Origin: an uncultured Mediterraneibacter sp.
GTDB taxonomy: Bacteria; Bacillota; Clostridia; Lachnospirales; Lachnospiraceae
Length of the DNA stretch: 52,142 nt
NCBI GenBank assembly: GCA_944384505.1
Contig: CALWTQ010000019.1
Location: forward strand, 1 to 52,142
Direction of reading: 5' to 3'
Under the pieces are notes generated by a model. The model was not told where the DNA came from. It saw nothing but the letters and a program-made list of their open reading frames with translations, and did no database searches. Positions 41,110 through 49,468 of the stretch are shown here, in pieces (positions within the stretch are counted from its first letter, which is position 1; every line of letters begins with the position of its first letter). Position numbers and translations under genes: made by a program.

Positions 41110-41943
41110 ATGGACTGTTTTTATATTATTACGAACAAACTCAAAGATAAGGATTACAGGATTACAAATGAGATCCGGAGTTACATAGAGGATCACGGCA
41201 GGAGATGCTTCCTCTCGGAGAAGGATTCGGAAGGGCACATTATCCCGGGGACAGTGCCGGAGGAGGCACAGTGCGGCCTTGTTCTGGGCGGAGACGGCAC
41301 CCTGATCCGGGCGGTCAGAGATCTGGGAGAGAGAAATCTCCCCCTCCTTGGGATCAACATGGGGCGCCTCGGCTATCTGATTGACGTGGAACTCAAAGAC
41401 TTCAGATCCGCCCTGGATATGCTTTTCTCCGGAGAACCGGAGGTGGAGGAGCGCATGATGCTGGCGGGGAGCATAAGGAATAACCGGAAAGATCTCGCGA
41501 TGAACGATATCGTGCTGACCCGTGAGGGCAAGGTCCGGATCGTCAGTTTTAACCTGTATGTAAACGGCGCGCTTTTAAATACCTATCACGCGGACGGCAT
41601 TATCATTTCTACCCCTACAGGCAGCACAGGGTATAATCTGTCGGCCGGAGGGCCTATTGTAGAACCTACTGCTAAGATGATCGTAGTTACTCCCATCTGT
41701 TCCCATGCTCTGAACACAAGCAGCGTGGTGCTTTCCGCGGAGGATGTGATAGAGGTGGAAATCTGCGAGGGGCGCTATGGCAGACAGGAACAGGTATCTC
41801 TCTGCTTCGACGGGGCGGAACAGACGACCTTGGTGACGGGGGAGAGAGTCTGTATCAGGCGGGCGGAGCAGTCGGCCAGACTGATTAAGCTGAGCCGGGA
41901 AAGTTTCATGAAAACAATGCGCAGAAAGATGAAAGGAAATTAA
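41110..41943 (+). CDS. nadK: NAD kinase
   Basis: A 277-residue NAD kinase. The GGDGT motif is at residues 60-64, followed by the LGINMGRLGYLIDVE segment, the NDIVLTR block and STPTGSTGYNLSAGGPIVEP. It phosphorylates NAD to NADP with ATP. The N-terminus is shorter than in enteric forms, as usual in Clostridia. GAGGTG lies just before the ATG. Confidence 0.95.
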   Translation: MDCFYIITNKLKDKDYRITNEIRSYIEDHGRRCFLSEKDSEGHIIPGTVPEEAQCGLVLGGDGTLIRAVRDLGERNLPLLGINMGRLGYLIDVELKDFRSALDMLFSGEPEVEERMMLAGSIRNNRKDLAMNDIVLTREGKVRIVSFNLYVNGALLNTYHADGIIISTPTGSTGYNLSAGGPIVEPTAKMIVVTPICSHALNTSSVVLSAEDVIEVEICEGRYGRQEQVSLCFDGAEQTTLVTGERVCIRRAEQSARLIKLSRESFMKTMRRKMKGN

Positions 41944-41947
41944 AAGT

Positions 41948-42406
41948 ATGAAAGTCAGCCGGCATGCGAAAATAATTGAACTGATCAGTCAGTATGATAT
42001 TGAGACACAGGAAGAACTGGCGGAGTATCTGAATAATGCGGGATTCAAGGTGACACAGGCCACGGTGTCGAGAGATATCCGTGACTTAAAACTTACAAAA
42101 ATTTCTGTCAGCGGCGGGAAACAGAAGTATATTCTGCACCGGCAGGAAGAGACCGGGATGAATGAGAAGTATATCCGGGTGTTAAAAGACGGCTATGTCT
42201 CCATGGATATGGCTCAGAATATTCTCGTGATCAAGACGGTATCCGGGATGGCCATGGCCGTGGCTGCCGCAGTGGACGCGATGGAGTGGCATGAGGTAGT
42301 TGGGTGCATTGCCGGGGATGACACGATTATGTGCGCGATCCGGACGGTGGAGGATACAACGGCTGTGATGGAGAAGATTCGGAAGATCGTTTCTAAAGGA
42401 GAATAG
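41948..42406 (+). CDS. argR: Arginine repressor ArgR/AhrC
   Basis: A 152-residue ArgR. The N-terminal winged helix (HAKIIELISQYDIETQEELA then FKVTQATVSRDIRDLKLTKI) binds ARG boxes. The C-terminal oligomerisation and arginine-binding domain ends with VVGCIAGDDTIMCAIRT. It represses arginine biosynthesis and, in Bacillus, activates catabolism. It is four bases after nadK and nine before recN. Confidence 0.96.
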   Translation: MKVSRHAKIIELISQYDIETQEELAEYLNNAGFKVTQATVSRDIRDLKLTKISVSGGKQKYILHRQEETGMNEKYIRVLKDGYVSMDMAQNILVIKTVSGMAMAVAAAVDAMEWHEVVGCIAGDDTIMCAIRTVEDTTAVMEKIRKIVSKGE

Positions 42407-42415
42407 GAATTCAAT

Positions 42416-44095
42416 ATGCTGCAGAATTTACATGTGAAAAATCTGGCGCTGATCGATGAGATAGAGGTGGATTTCGGCGCGGGGCTTAATATCTTAACCG
42501 GAGAGACCGGAGCCGGGAAGTCGATCCTTCTCGGCTCTGTCGGGCTGGCCATGGGCGGAAAGTACAGCGCGGATATGCTGAGAAAAGGCGCGGAAAACGG
42601 ACTTGTGGAGCTGACGTTTTCTGTGGAGGATGAGAAGATAAAGGAAAAGTTAAAGGCGATGGATATCTTCCCGGAGGACGGGATGATTACCTTAAGCCGC
42701 CGTCTGATGGGGGCCAGAAGCATCAGCAGGATTAACGGCGAGAACGTCAATATGTCCACGCTTAAGAATGCCGCTGGGCTTCTGATCGATATCCACGGCC
42801 AGCATGACAATCAGACTTTGCTGAACCGGAAGAACCATCTGGCCCTTCTGGATCTCTATGCGGAGGAAGAGACCCGGCCGCACCGGGAGAAAATGAAGGA
42901 ATACTACCGGGAATACCAGGAGATCTGCCGCCGGGAAGAGGAGTCCGCCCTGGACGAAGAGGGAAGGCGCAGAGAACTCTCCCTCGCCGAATTCGAGGTC
43001 AGTGAGATTGAGGATGCCGCTCTCCTTGCAGGAGAAGATGAAGAGGTGGAGGCTCTTTACCGCAGGATGACAGAGAGCCGGAAGATCACAGAGTCAGTGT
43101 CGGAAGCATACATGTATACAGGCGGAAGCAGTGGGGAAAACGCCAGCGATCTCTTAAGTCGGGCCATCCGCGCCCTCCAGGAGGCGTCAGAGTTTGATGA
43201 GGCGGGCGCAGGATTATACAGCCAGCTTCTGGATGTGGACAGTCTGCTCAATGATTTTAACCGGGAACTCTCCGAGTATGCCAAAGGATTTGAATTCTCA
43301 GAAGAGGAGTTCAGAACTGCGGAGGACCGTCTGAATCTGATCAATCATCTCAAGGCAAAATATGGAAATACTGTCAGCGATATCCTGGAATACTGCGAAG
43401 CGAAAAAGCAGAGAATAGAAGAGCTGAATGATTATGACTCATTCCGCAGAGAATTAAAGGAAAAGAAAGACAAGGCGCTCAAAAAGATGGAGCAGACCGC
43501 GGATAAACTGCATAAAATCCGCGAAAAAAACGCACTTACTTTCGCGGCGGAGATCCGGGAGCAGATGGCGGAACTCAACTTTCTTGATACAAGACTGGAG
43601 ATCCGTGTGGAGGATACCGGACGCTGCGGTGCCAACGGACGGGATGAAGCGGAGTTCTATATCGCGGTAAACCCGGGCGAACCGCTCAAAGCCCTGGGGA
43701 ATATCGCCTCCGGCGGAGAGCTGTCCAGGGTTATGCTGGCGGTTAAGGCTGTCCTGGCGGACGAGGAGGACACTCCCACATTGATATTCGACGAGATCGA
43801 TACCGGAATCTCCGGGATCACAGCCGGGAAAGTCGGGGAGAAGCTCAGGCTGATCGGAAAGAGCAGGCAGGTGATCTGCATCACCCATCTTCCGCAGATC
43901 GCGGCCGCGGCTGACATTCATTTCCTGATCGAGAAAAAAGCCGAGGGAGATTCTGTCAGAACAGTCATCGAACGCCTGACGGAAGAAGGATCTGTAAAGG
44001 AACTGGCGCGGATCCTCGGCGGGGATAAAGTGACAGAACATATTATAGAGAGCGCCCGGGAAATGAAACAAAATAATTCCATTGTGAAAAGATAA
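42416..44095 (+). CDS. recN: DNA repair protein RecN
   Basis: A 559-residue SMC-like RecN. N-terminal Walker A is LTGETGAGKSILLGS (about 31-45). The central coiled coil spans about 155-400. The C-terminal ABC signature and Walker B are NIASGGELSRVMLAVKAVLA and LIFDEIDTGISG. RecN gathers and protects broken DNA ends during recombinational repair. It is the last gene before a clear terminator (44130-44165). Confidence 0.96.
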   Translation: MLQNLHVKNLALIDEIEVDFGAGLNILTGETGAGKSILLGSVGLAMGGKYSADMLRKGAENGLVELTFSVEDEKIKEKLKAMDIFPEDGMITLSRRLMGARSISRINGENVNMSTLKNAAGLLIDIHGQHDNQTLLNRKNHLALLDLYAEEETRPHREKMKEYYREYQEICRREEESALDEEGRRRELSLAEFEVSEIEDAALLAGEDEEVEALYRRMTESRKITESVSEAYMYTGGSSGENASDLLSRAIRALQEASEFDEAGAGLYSQLLDVDSLLNDFNRELSEYAKGFEFSEEEFRTAEDRLNLINHLKAKYGNTVSDILEYCEAKKQRIEELNDYDSFRRELKEKKDKALKKMEQTADKLHKIREKNALTFAAEIREQMAELNFLDTRLEIRVEDTGRCGANGRDEAEFYIAVNPGEPLKALGNIASGGELSRVMLAVKAVLADEEDTPTLIFDEIDTGISGITAGKVGEKLRLIGKSRQVICITHLPQIAAAADIHFLIEKKAEGDSVRTVIERLTEEGSVKELARILGGDKVTEHIIESAREMKQNNSIVKR

Positions 44096-44129
44096 TACCA
44101 GTGTGAAATAAAGAAAACCCACACATACT

Positions 44130-44165
44130 AGAAACGGATGCGGCAGAGTATCCGTTTCTTTCTTT
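44130..44165 (+). terminator. Terminator after recN
   Basis: AGAAACGGAT (44130-44139) pairs with ATCCGTTTCT (44150-44159) around ten bases and is followed by TTCTTTT. It separates the housekeeping operon from spoIVB. Confidence 0.85.
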
Positions 44166-44234
44166 TCCCACTATCTGATCTCTGCCCGTCCGGCGGTGAT
44201 AATGCCGCTATCACAAAAGAAAGGATGTGCCGGA

Positions 44235-45350
44235 ATGGAGCAGGAACGAAGAAGCAGAGCAGGTCTTGTGCTGGCGGGAATCGTCCTCTGTCTGTTCCTG
44301 GCGGGAATCCCGGGGCTGAACCGGATCAGGGCGGATGAGGAAGGCAGATCAGCCGGGCAGGCGGAGGTGAGCACGGATACGTCCGGCCGGGATACGGTTC
44401 TCCTGGGAGGAATGCCAATCGGGATTTACATGGAGACAGACGGTGTGATGGTGCTCAGCACAGAGCAGATGAAGGGAATGGACGGCAATGAGTATGAGCC
44501 GGCGGCCCACCTGGTCAGGACCGGGGATTATATCACAGCGGTTGACCACAAAGAGATATCCGGGAAATCGGATCTCCTGGAAGCGGTGGAGGGGATTGAC
44601 GGGGATGACGTAATCCTGACAGTCCGGCGGGACGGCGAGGTGCTGGATATCAGGATCAGCCCTGTGGAGTGCTCGCCGGATGAATACCGTCTGGGAATCT
44701 GGGTCAGGGATAATGTGCAGGGACTGGGGACGGTTACATTTCTGACGGATAAAAGCAGATTCGGGGCCCTGGGCCACGGCATTCACGACACGGACACGAA
44801 CGTCCTGATGACGATCTCAGACGGGACGGTATACCGGACCAGCATACAGAATATCATCAAAGGCGCGGACGGTTCCCCGGGAAGTATGGAAGGGATTATT
44901 GTGTACAACCGATATAATGTGCTGGGCAGCATTGACAAGAACACAGAGGCCGGGATATACGGGACCATAGAGCGGATCGACGAGCTTTTTGAGGAGCAGA
45001 TCCCCATAGAAACAGCGAAAAAAGAGGAGATATCTGTCGGACCTGCGGCTATCCGCTGTTATCTTGACGGAGAACTGAAAGAATATGACATTCAGGTGAC
45101 GGAAGTCGACACGAAAAGCACGGAGATCAATAAAGGGCTTGTAATCCGGGTGACAGACCCCGAACTGCTGGAAAAAACGGGAGGTATCATACAGGGGATG
45201 AGCGGGAGCCCTATCGTTCAGAACGGAAAACTCATCGGCGCGGTAACACATGTGTTCGTGCAGGATTCGACAATGGGGTATGGTATTTTTATAGAGAATA
45301 TGCTGAACCAGGTCGAATCGTCTGAAATGTCGAAAAGTGTGTCGAATTAG
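44235..45350 (+). CDS. spoIVB: SpoIVB serine peptidase (family S55)
   Basis: A 371-residue SpoIVB. It has an N-terminal signal anchor (about 8-28), a PDZ domain (about 90-165) and the S55 peptidase domain. The catalytic histidine region is GALGHGIHDTDTN and the nucleophilic serine is in GMSGSPIVQNGK. SpoIVB is made in the forespore and cleaves SpoIVFA to trigger SigK activation. The open frame reaches 44196, but ATG 44235 follows AAAGGA and gives a normal N-terminus. Its last codons contain two Spo0A boxes belonging to the spo0A promoter. Confidence 0.93.
   Translation: MEQERRSRAGLVLAGIVLCLFLAGIPGLNRIRADEEGRSAGQAEVSTDTSGRDTVLLGGMPIGIYMETDGVMVLSTEQMKGMDGNEYEPAAHLVRTGDYITAVDHKEISGKSDLLEAVEGIDGDDVILTVRRDGEVLDIRISPVECSPDEYRLGIWVRDNVQGLGTVTFLTDKSRFGALGHGIHDTDTNVLMTISDGTVYRTSIQNIIKGADGSPGSMEGIIVYNRYNVLGSIDKNTEAGIYGTIERIDELFEEQIPIETAKKEEISVGPAAIRCYLDGELKEYDIQVTEVDTKSTEINKGLVIRVTDPELLEKTGGIIQGMSGSPIVQNGKLIGAVTHVFVQDSTMGYGIFIENMLNQVESSEMSKSVSN
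45328..45346 (+). promoter_or_regulatory. Tandem Spo0A boxes upstream of spo0A
   Basis: TGTCGAA occurs at 45328-45334 and again at 45340-45346, both perfect matches to the 0A box TGNCGAA, 12 bp apart in the same orientation. A third near-match (GGTCGAA) is at 45311-45317. All lie in the 3' end of spoIVB, about 55-75 bp before the predicted start point of spo0A, and suggest autoregulation. Confidence 0.65.
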
Positions 45351-45365
45351 TGTTACAAAATTTCC

Positions 45366-45394
45366 TTGAATCTGCAAATTGCTGCGGATATAAT
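45366..45394 (+). promoter_or_regulatory. Promoter of spo0A
   Basis: TTGAAT at 45366-45371 and a perfect TATAAT at 45389-45394 have 17 bp between them. AAAGGAGAG and ATG 45445 follow. Confidence 0.7.
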
Positions 45395-45444
45395 AAGCAG
45401 GTGGCGTTTCAAGGCTGGTTCTCAAATCTAAAGGAGAGAAGAGA

Positions 45445-46239
45445 ATGGAGCATTTGAGTGTCGCCATCGCTGATGATAATCAGAAAATACTTGACGTGCT
45501 GGGGAATATCATCAGTACAGACAAAGAGCTGGATCTGGTGGGAAAGGCAAAAAATGGCGAAGAGATGTGTCAGATCATCAAAGACAGACAGCCGGACGTT
45601 GTTCTTCTCGATCTGATCATGCCGAAAATGGATGGATTGACGGTAATGGAACAGGTGAATCAGGGGGAAGCTGTCAATAAACGTCCGTATTTTATTGTCA
45701 TTACAGCGGTGGGACAGGAAAGGATTACAGAAGACGCTTTTAACAAAGGCGCGAATTACTATATTATGAAGCCGTTCAACAATGAGCTTTTGCTGGAAAG
45801 GATAAAATCCGTAAGAAAAATGTTCCGGAATCACGAAAAGAGGGAGGAAGAACCTTCGGGGGATAAAGTAAGAGGGGATAATCTGGAAAACAGGGTGACA
45901 AATATGCTCCATGAGATCGGCATCCCTGCGCATATCAAAGGATATCATTATCTGAGGGATGCGATCATCATGGCAGTAAACGATATGGATGTATTAAATG
46001 CCATCACTAAGATTCTGTACCCTACAGTCGCGAAAAAGTACCAGACCACATCCAGCCGTGTGGAGAGGGCCATACGGCATGCTATCGAAGTGGCCTGGAG
46101 CAGAGGAAAGCTGGATACCCTGGACGAGCTGTTCGGATATACAGTGAGCACAGGGAAGGGAAAGCCCACAAACTCAGAGTTTATCGCGCTGATCGCGGAT
46201 ACGATCCAGCTGGAGTATAAGCACGGCAGCGTGGGCTGA
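45445..46239 (+). CDS. spo0A: Sporulation master regulator Spo0A
   Basis: A 264-residue response regulator. The receiver domain (about 1-125) has the acidic pair Asp10-Asp11, the phosphorylated Asp56 ([13 protein letters not shown]) and the Thr/Lys pair later in the fold. The C-terminal DNA-binding domain (about 150-264) carries [20 protein letters not shown], the recognition-helix region specific to Spo0A. Phosphorylated Spo0A starts sporulation. It follows spoIVB, its conserved neighbour, and is preceded by Spo0A boxes and a SigA-type promoter. Confidence 0.98.
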   Translation: MEHLSVAIADDNQKILDVLGNIISTDKELDLVGKAKNGEEMCQIIKDRQPDVVLLDLIMPKMDGLTVMEQVNQGEAVNKRPYFIVITAVGQERITEDAFNKGANYYIMKPFNNELLLERIKSVRKMFRNHEKREEEPSGDKVRGDNLENRVTNMLHEIGIPAHIKGYHYLRDAIIMAVNDMDVLNAITKILYPTVAKKYQTTSSRVERAIRHAIEVAWSRGKLDTLDELFGYTVSTGKGKPTNSEFIALIADTIQLEYKHGSVG

Positions 46240-46264
46240 ACGGATACATAAGAGATAAAATCCT

Positions 46265-46292
46265 TTGCATTATACGCGAAATAAGGTATAAT
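46265..46292 (+). promoter_or_regulatory. Promoter of glgA
   Basis: TTGCAT at 46265-46270 and TATAAT at 46287-46292 are separated by 16 bp; the glgA ATG is at 46347. Confidence 0.6.
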
Positions 46293-46346
46293 AAGACCTA
46301 GTGAAAGCCTTTCGGCGATTAATGCAGAAAATGGAGGATCAAAGTT

Positions 46347-47795
46347 ATGAAAAACATTTTATTTGCTGCTTCAGAATGTGTGCCGTTTATTAAGACCGGC
46401 GGCCTCGCAGATGTTGTGGGTTCGCTTCCAAAGGAGTTTGACAAAGAGAGATACGATGTACGGGTTGTGCTGCCGAAATATACCTGCATGAGACAGGAGT
46501 GGAAGGATCAGATGGAATATGTGACCCACTTCTATATGGACATTGCGGGACAGAATCAGTATGTGGGAGTTCTGAAAACTGTCCGCGATGACATTACATT
46601 CTATTTTATTGACAATGAACACTACTTCAGCGGATTTGCCCCCTATGACGGCGATCCGAAGTGGAATATCGAGAAATTCGCATTCTTTTCAAAAGCAGTG
46701 CTCAGTATCCTCCCTGTGATCGGGTTCCGCCCGGATCTCATCCACTGCCATGACTGGCAGACCGGCCTGATCCCGGTATATCTGGACAATTTCAGATATC
46801 TCGGAGAATATTACCGCGGTATTAAGACTGTGATGACCATACATAATCTGAAATTCCAGGGCGTATGGGACACAAAAACTGTCAGAGGAATCACAGGGCT
46901 GCCGGAATATTACTTCGTGCCGGATAAGATGGAGGCGTACAAGGACGCGAATCTGCTGAAAGGCGGTATCGTCTATGCGGATAAAGTGACGACGGTGAGC
47001 GGCAGCTATGCGGAGGAGATCAAGACGCCCTTCTATGGCGAGGGCCTGGACGGGCTGATGTCCGCAAGGGCAGGAGATCTGTGCGGCATTGTGAACGGAC
47101 TGGACTATAATGACTGGAACCCGGAGACAGACTGGAGGATTGCGAAGAATTTCTCGATCGGGAATTTCCGGAAGAATAAGCCTGTCAACAAGACGTCCCT
47201 TCAGGAAGAACTGGGGCTTAATATTGATCCGAAGGTCATGCTCATCGGTATGGTGTCCCGCCTGACGGATCAGAAGGGATTCGACCTGGTGGACTATATC
47301 ATGGACGAACTGTGCCAGGATGCGGTGCAGATTGTAGTGCTTGGAACCGGTGATGTGAAATACGAGAACATGTTCCGCCACTTTGCGTGGAAGTATTCAG
47401 GCAAGGTATCCGCGAACATTTACTATTCGGATGAACTTTCCCACAGGATTTATGCGTCCTGTGACGCGTTTTTGATGCCGTCCCTGTTTGAGCCATGCGG
47501 TCTCAGCCAGCTCATGAGCCTGCGCTATGGTACGCTTCCGATTGTGCGGGAGACAGGAGGGCTTAAGGATACGGTTGAGGCATACAACGAATACGAGAAG
47601 ACTGGAACGGGATTCAGCTTCTGCAATTATAACGCGCATGAGATGCTGAATACCATCCGTTATGCAGAGCGGATTTACTATGATAAGAAGAGAGACTGGA
47701 ACAAGATTGTAGAGAGAGCTATGAGCAAAGACTTCTCATGGAAAACTTCTGCAGGGAAGTACGAGGATCTCTATAAAGGACTGATCGGCGAGTAA
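46347..47795 (+). CDS. glgA: Glycogen synthase (GT5)
   Basis: A 482-residue bacterial glycogen synthase. The ADP-glucose binding motif KTGGLADVVGSLPKEF is at about residues 15-30. The second Rossmann half contains LIGMVSRLTDQKGFDLV and the catalytic-site region EPCGLSQLMSLRYGTLPIVR. It elongates alpha-1,4-glucan from ADP-glucose. It is monocistronic as far as can be seen; the other glycogen genes are not in the window. A perfect 11-bp hairpin lies shortly after the stop. Confidence 0.96.
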   Translation: MKNILFAASECVPFIKTGGLADVVGSLPKEFDKERYDVRVVLPKYTCMRQEWKDQMEYVTHFYMDIAGQNQYVGVLKTVRDDITFYFIDNEHYFSGFAPYDGDPKWNIEKFAFFSKAVLSILPVIGFRPDLIHCHDWQTGLIPVYLDNFRYLGEYYRGIKTVMTIHNLKFQGVWDTKTVRGITGLPEYYFVPDKMEAYKDANLLKGGIVYADKVTTVSGSYAEEIKTPFYGEGLDGLMSARAGDLCGIVNGLDYNDWNPETDWRIAKNFSIGNFRKNKPVNKTSLQEELGLNIDPKVMLIGMVSRLTDQKGFDLVDYIMDELCQDAVQIVVLGTGDVKYENMFRHFAWKYSGKVSANIYYSDELSHRIYASCDAFLMPSLFEPCGLSQLMSLRYGTLPIVRETGGLKDTVEAYNEYEKTGTGFSFCNYNAHEMLNTIRYAERIYYDKKRDWNKIVERAMSKDFSWKTSAGKYEDLYKGLIGE

Positions 47796-47810
47796 AAATC
47801 ATGGGCTTTT

Positions 47811-47840
47811 CCGCCGCCTTCACCATATTGAAGGCGGCGG
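47811..47840 (+). other. GC-rich perfect hairpin after glgA
   Basis: CCGCCGCCTTC (47811-47821) and GAAGGCGGCGG (47830-47840) pair perfectly around eight bases. No T-run follows, so it is either an unusual terminator or a structure in the metF leader. Confidence 0.5.
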
Positions 47841-47866
47841 CGCCATGTGTGGAAGAAAGGCACTAA

Positions 47867-48736
47867 ATGAAGATAATAGACAGACTGAAAGAGGACAGAA
47901 TACATATTTCTTTTGAAGTGTTTCCGCCTAAGACAGATGAAACGTATGACAAGGTGGTATCAGCAGTAGATGAGATGGCGGAATTGCGCCCTGCGTTTAT
48001 CAGCGTGACATACGGAGCGGGCGGAGGGACGAGCAGGAATACAGTAAGGATCGCTTCTCACATAAAGGACGATCTGCATGTGTTAAGCCTGGCTCATCTC
48101 ACCTGCGCTTCCTCTACGAAAGCGGAAGTGAGAACAGTGATTGAAAATTTAAAGGAGCTTGGGATTGAAAATATTCTTGCGCTCAGAGGCGATATCCCGG
48201 AAGGAATGACATTCCCGGACGCGGACCGGTTCCGCTATGCCTTTGAACTTGTAGAAGAGATCCGGCGGCATGGGGACTTCTGTATCGGAGGAGCCTGTTA
48301 TCCGGAGGGACATGTAGAGAATGAACATAAAGCGGATGACATCCGCTATCTGAAACAGAAGGTGGACAGCGGCGTGGACTTTTTGACCACCCAGATGTTT
48401 TTTGACAATGACATCCATTACAACTTCCTCTACAGGATCAGGGAGGCGGGCATTACGGTTCCGGTTCTTCCGGGCATTATGCCGATTACGAGCGCCTCAC
48501 AGATGAAGAAGAGCCAGGAATTGTCAGGCACTATGTTCCCGAGGCGATTCCTTGCCATACTCGACCGGTTCGGCAGCTCTCCGAAAGCGATGAAGCAGGC
48601 GGGGATCGCTTACGCCACGGATCAGATCATCGACCTTCTGGCCAACGGCGTGAAGAATATCCATATCTATACAATGAATAAACCGGATGTGGCAGCGGCG
48701 ATTATGAGCAACCTTTCAGAGATTATAAAAGTATAG
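47867..48736 (+). CDS. metF: 5,10-methylenetetrahydrofolate reductase
   Basis: A 289-residue MetF. It starts with the family block ISFEVFPPKTDETYDKV and continues with VTYGAGGGTSRNTV, LAHLTCASS, NILALRGDIP and the FFDNDIHYNFLYRI region that lines the FAD-containing barrel. It makes 5-methyl-THF for methionine synthase. The last eight residues NLSEIIKV are repeated at the start of the next protein. AAGAAAGG precedes the ATG. It heads a metF-activation-metH operon. Confidence 0.96.
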   Translation: MKIIDRLKEDRIHISFEVFPPKTDETYDKVVSAVDEMAELRPAFISVTYGAGGGTSRNTVRIASHIKDDLHVLSLAHLTCASSTKAEVRTVIENLKELGIENILALRGDIPEGMTFPDADRFRYAFELVEEIRRHGDFCIGGACYPEGHVENEHKADDIRYLKQKVDSGVDFLTTQMFFDNDIHYNFLYRIREAGITVPVLPGIMPITSASQMKKSQELSGTMFPRRFLAILDRFGSSPKAMKQAGIAYATDQIIDLLANGVKNIHIYTMNKPDVAAAIMSNLSEIIKV

Positions 48737-48748
48737 GCAGCGGTGATT

Positions 48749-49432
48749 ATGAATAATTTGTCAGAAATTATAAAGGTGCAGGTGGAGACAATGGACAGAC
48801 GGACAAGAGAGGCCGTCCGATATCTGGGATATGGGAAAAATGCGGCGGATGAGAATACTTTGGCGCTGATAAAGGATGCGTTTGCCATGCTGGAGGCAAC
48901 AGCGGCGCCGAAGTCAGTCAGCCGCATTTTTGAAATGGAACAGAGGGAAGATGGCTGTATTATCATAGGGAATATGGAAATAAGGAGCACAAGCCTTAAC
49001 CGGAACTTGAAAGGATGCACAAAGGCGGTGCTGTTCGGCGCCACGCTGGGAGGGGCCGTTGACCGGCTGATCCGGAGAGTCTCCATTACAGATATGGCCA
49101 AAGCAGTGGTACTGCAGGCCTGCGCGGCGGCGTTCCTGGAGGAGTACTGCGACAGCGAGCAGCTGAAAATCGGTCGCAGGCTGGAAAAAGAGGGCCTATA
49201 TCTCCGGCCCAGGTTCAGCCCCGGCTACGGTGATCTGGATATCCACTATCAGGAGCCGATCATGCGGATCCTGGAGTGCGCCAAAACGATCGGGCTTACA
49301 ATGACGGACAGCTTCATGATGACGCCGACAAAGTCTGTCACTGCTTTGATCGGCGCCAGCCCTGTGAAAGAGCGGTGCCCTGTGCAGGGCTGCGAGGCCT
49401 GTGAGAAGAAAGACTGTGAGTACCGGAGATAA
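48749..49432 (+). CDS. Stand-alone methionine synthase activation protein
   Basis: A 227-residue protein equivalent to the C-terminal activation domain of cobalamin-dependent methionine synthase. It shows EAVRYLGYGKNAADENTLAL near the start, the LEEYCDSEQLKIGRRLEKEG core, and RPRFSPGYGDLDIHYQEPI (the SAM-binding loop with RxxxGYG). It would reductively reactivate MetH with SAM. The C-terminus has a cysteine-rich tail (CPVQGCEACEKKDCEYR), so an Fe-S or metal site is possible. GTG 48743 is an alternative start. Its first residues NNLSEIIKV copy the MetF C-terminus. Confidence 0.85.
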   Translation: MNNLSEIIKVQVETMDRRTREAVRYLGYGKNAADENTLALIKDAFAMLEATAAPKSVSRIFEMEQREDGCIIIGNMEIRSTSLNRNLKGCTKAVLFGATLGGAVDRLIRRVSITDMAKAVVLQACAAAFLEEYCDSEQLKIGRRLEKEGLYLRPRFSPGYGDLDIHYQEPIMRILECAKTIGLTMTDSFMMTPTKSVTALIGASPVKERCPVQGCEACEKKDCEYRR

Positions 49433-49468
49433 TACCCTTCTGACAGAAGAGGAGAGAAAGGAAATAGT

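Noticed and set aside
47867-49468. SAM or cobalamin riboswitch before metF or metH
   Set aside because: The gaps are too short (about 70 and 36 bases) and show none of the conserved riboswitch sequence blocks.
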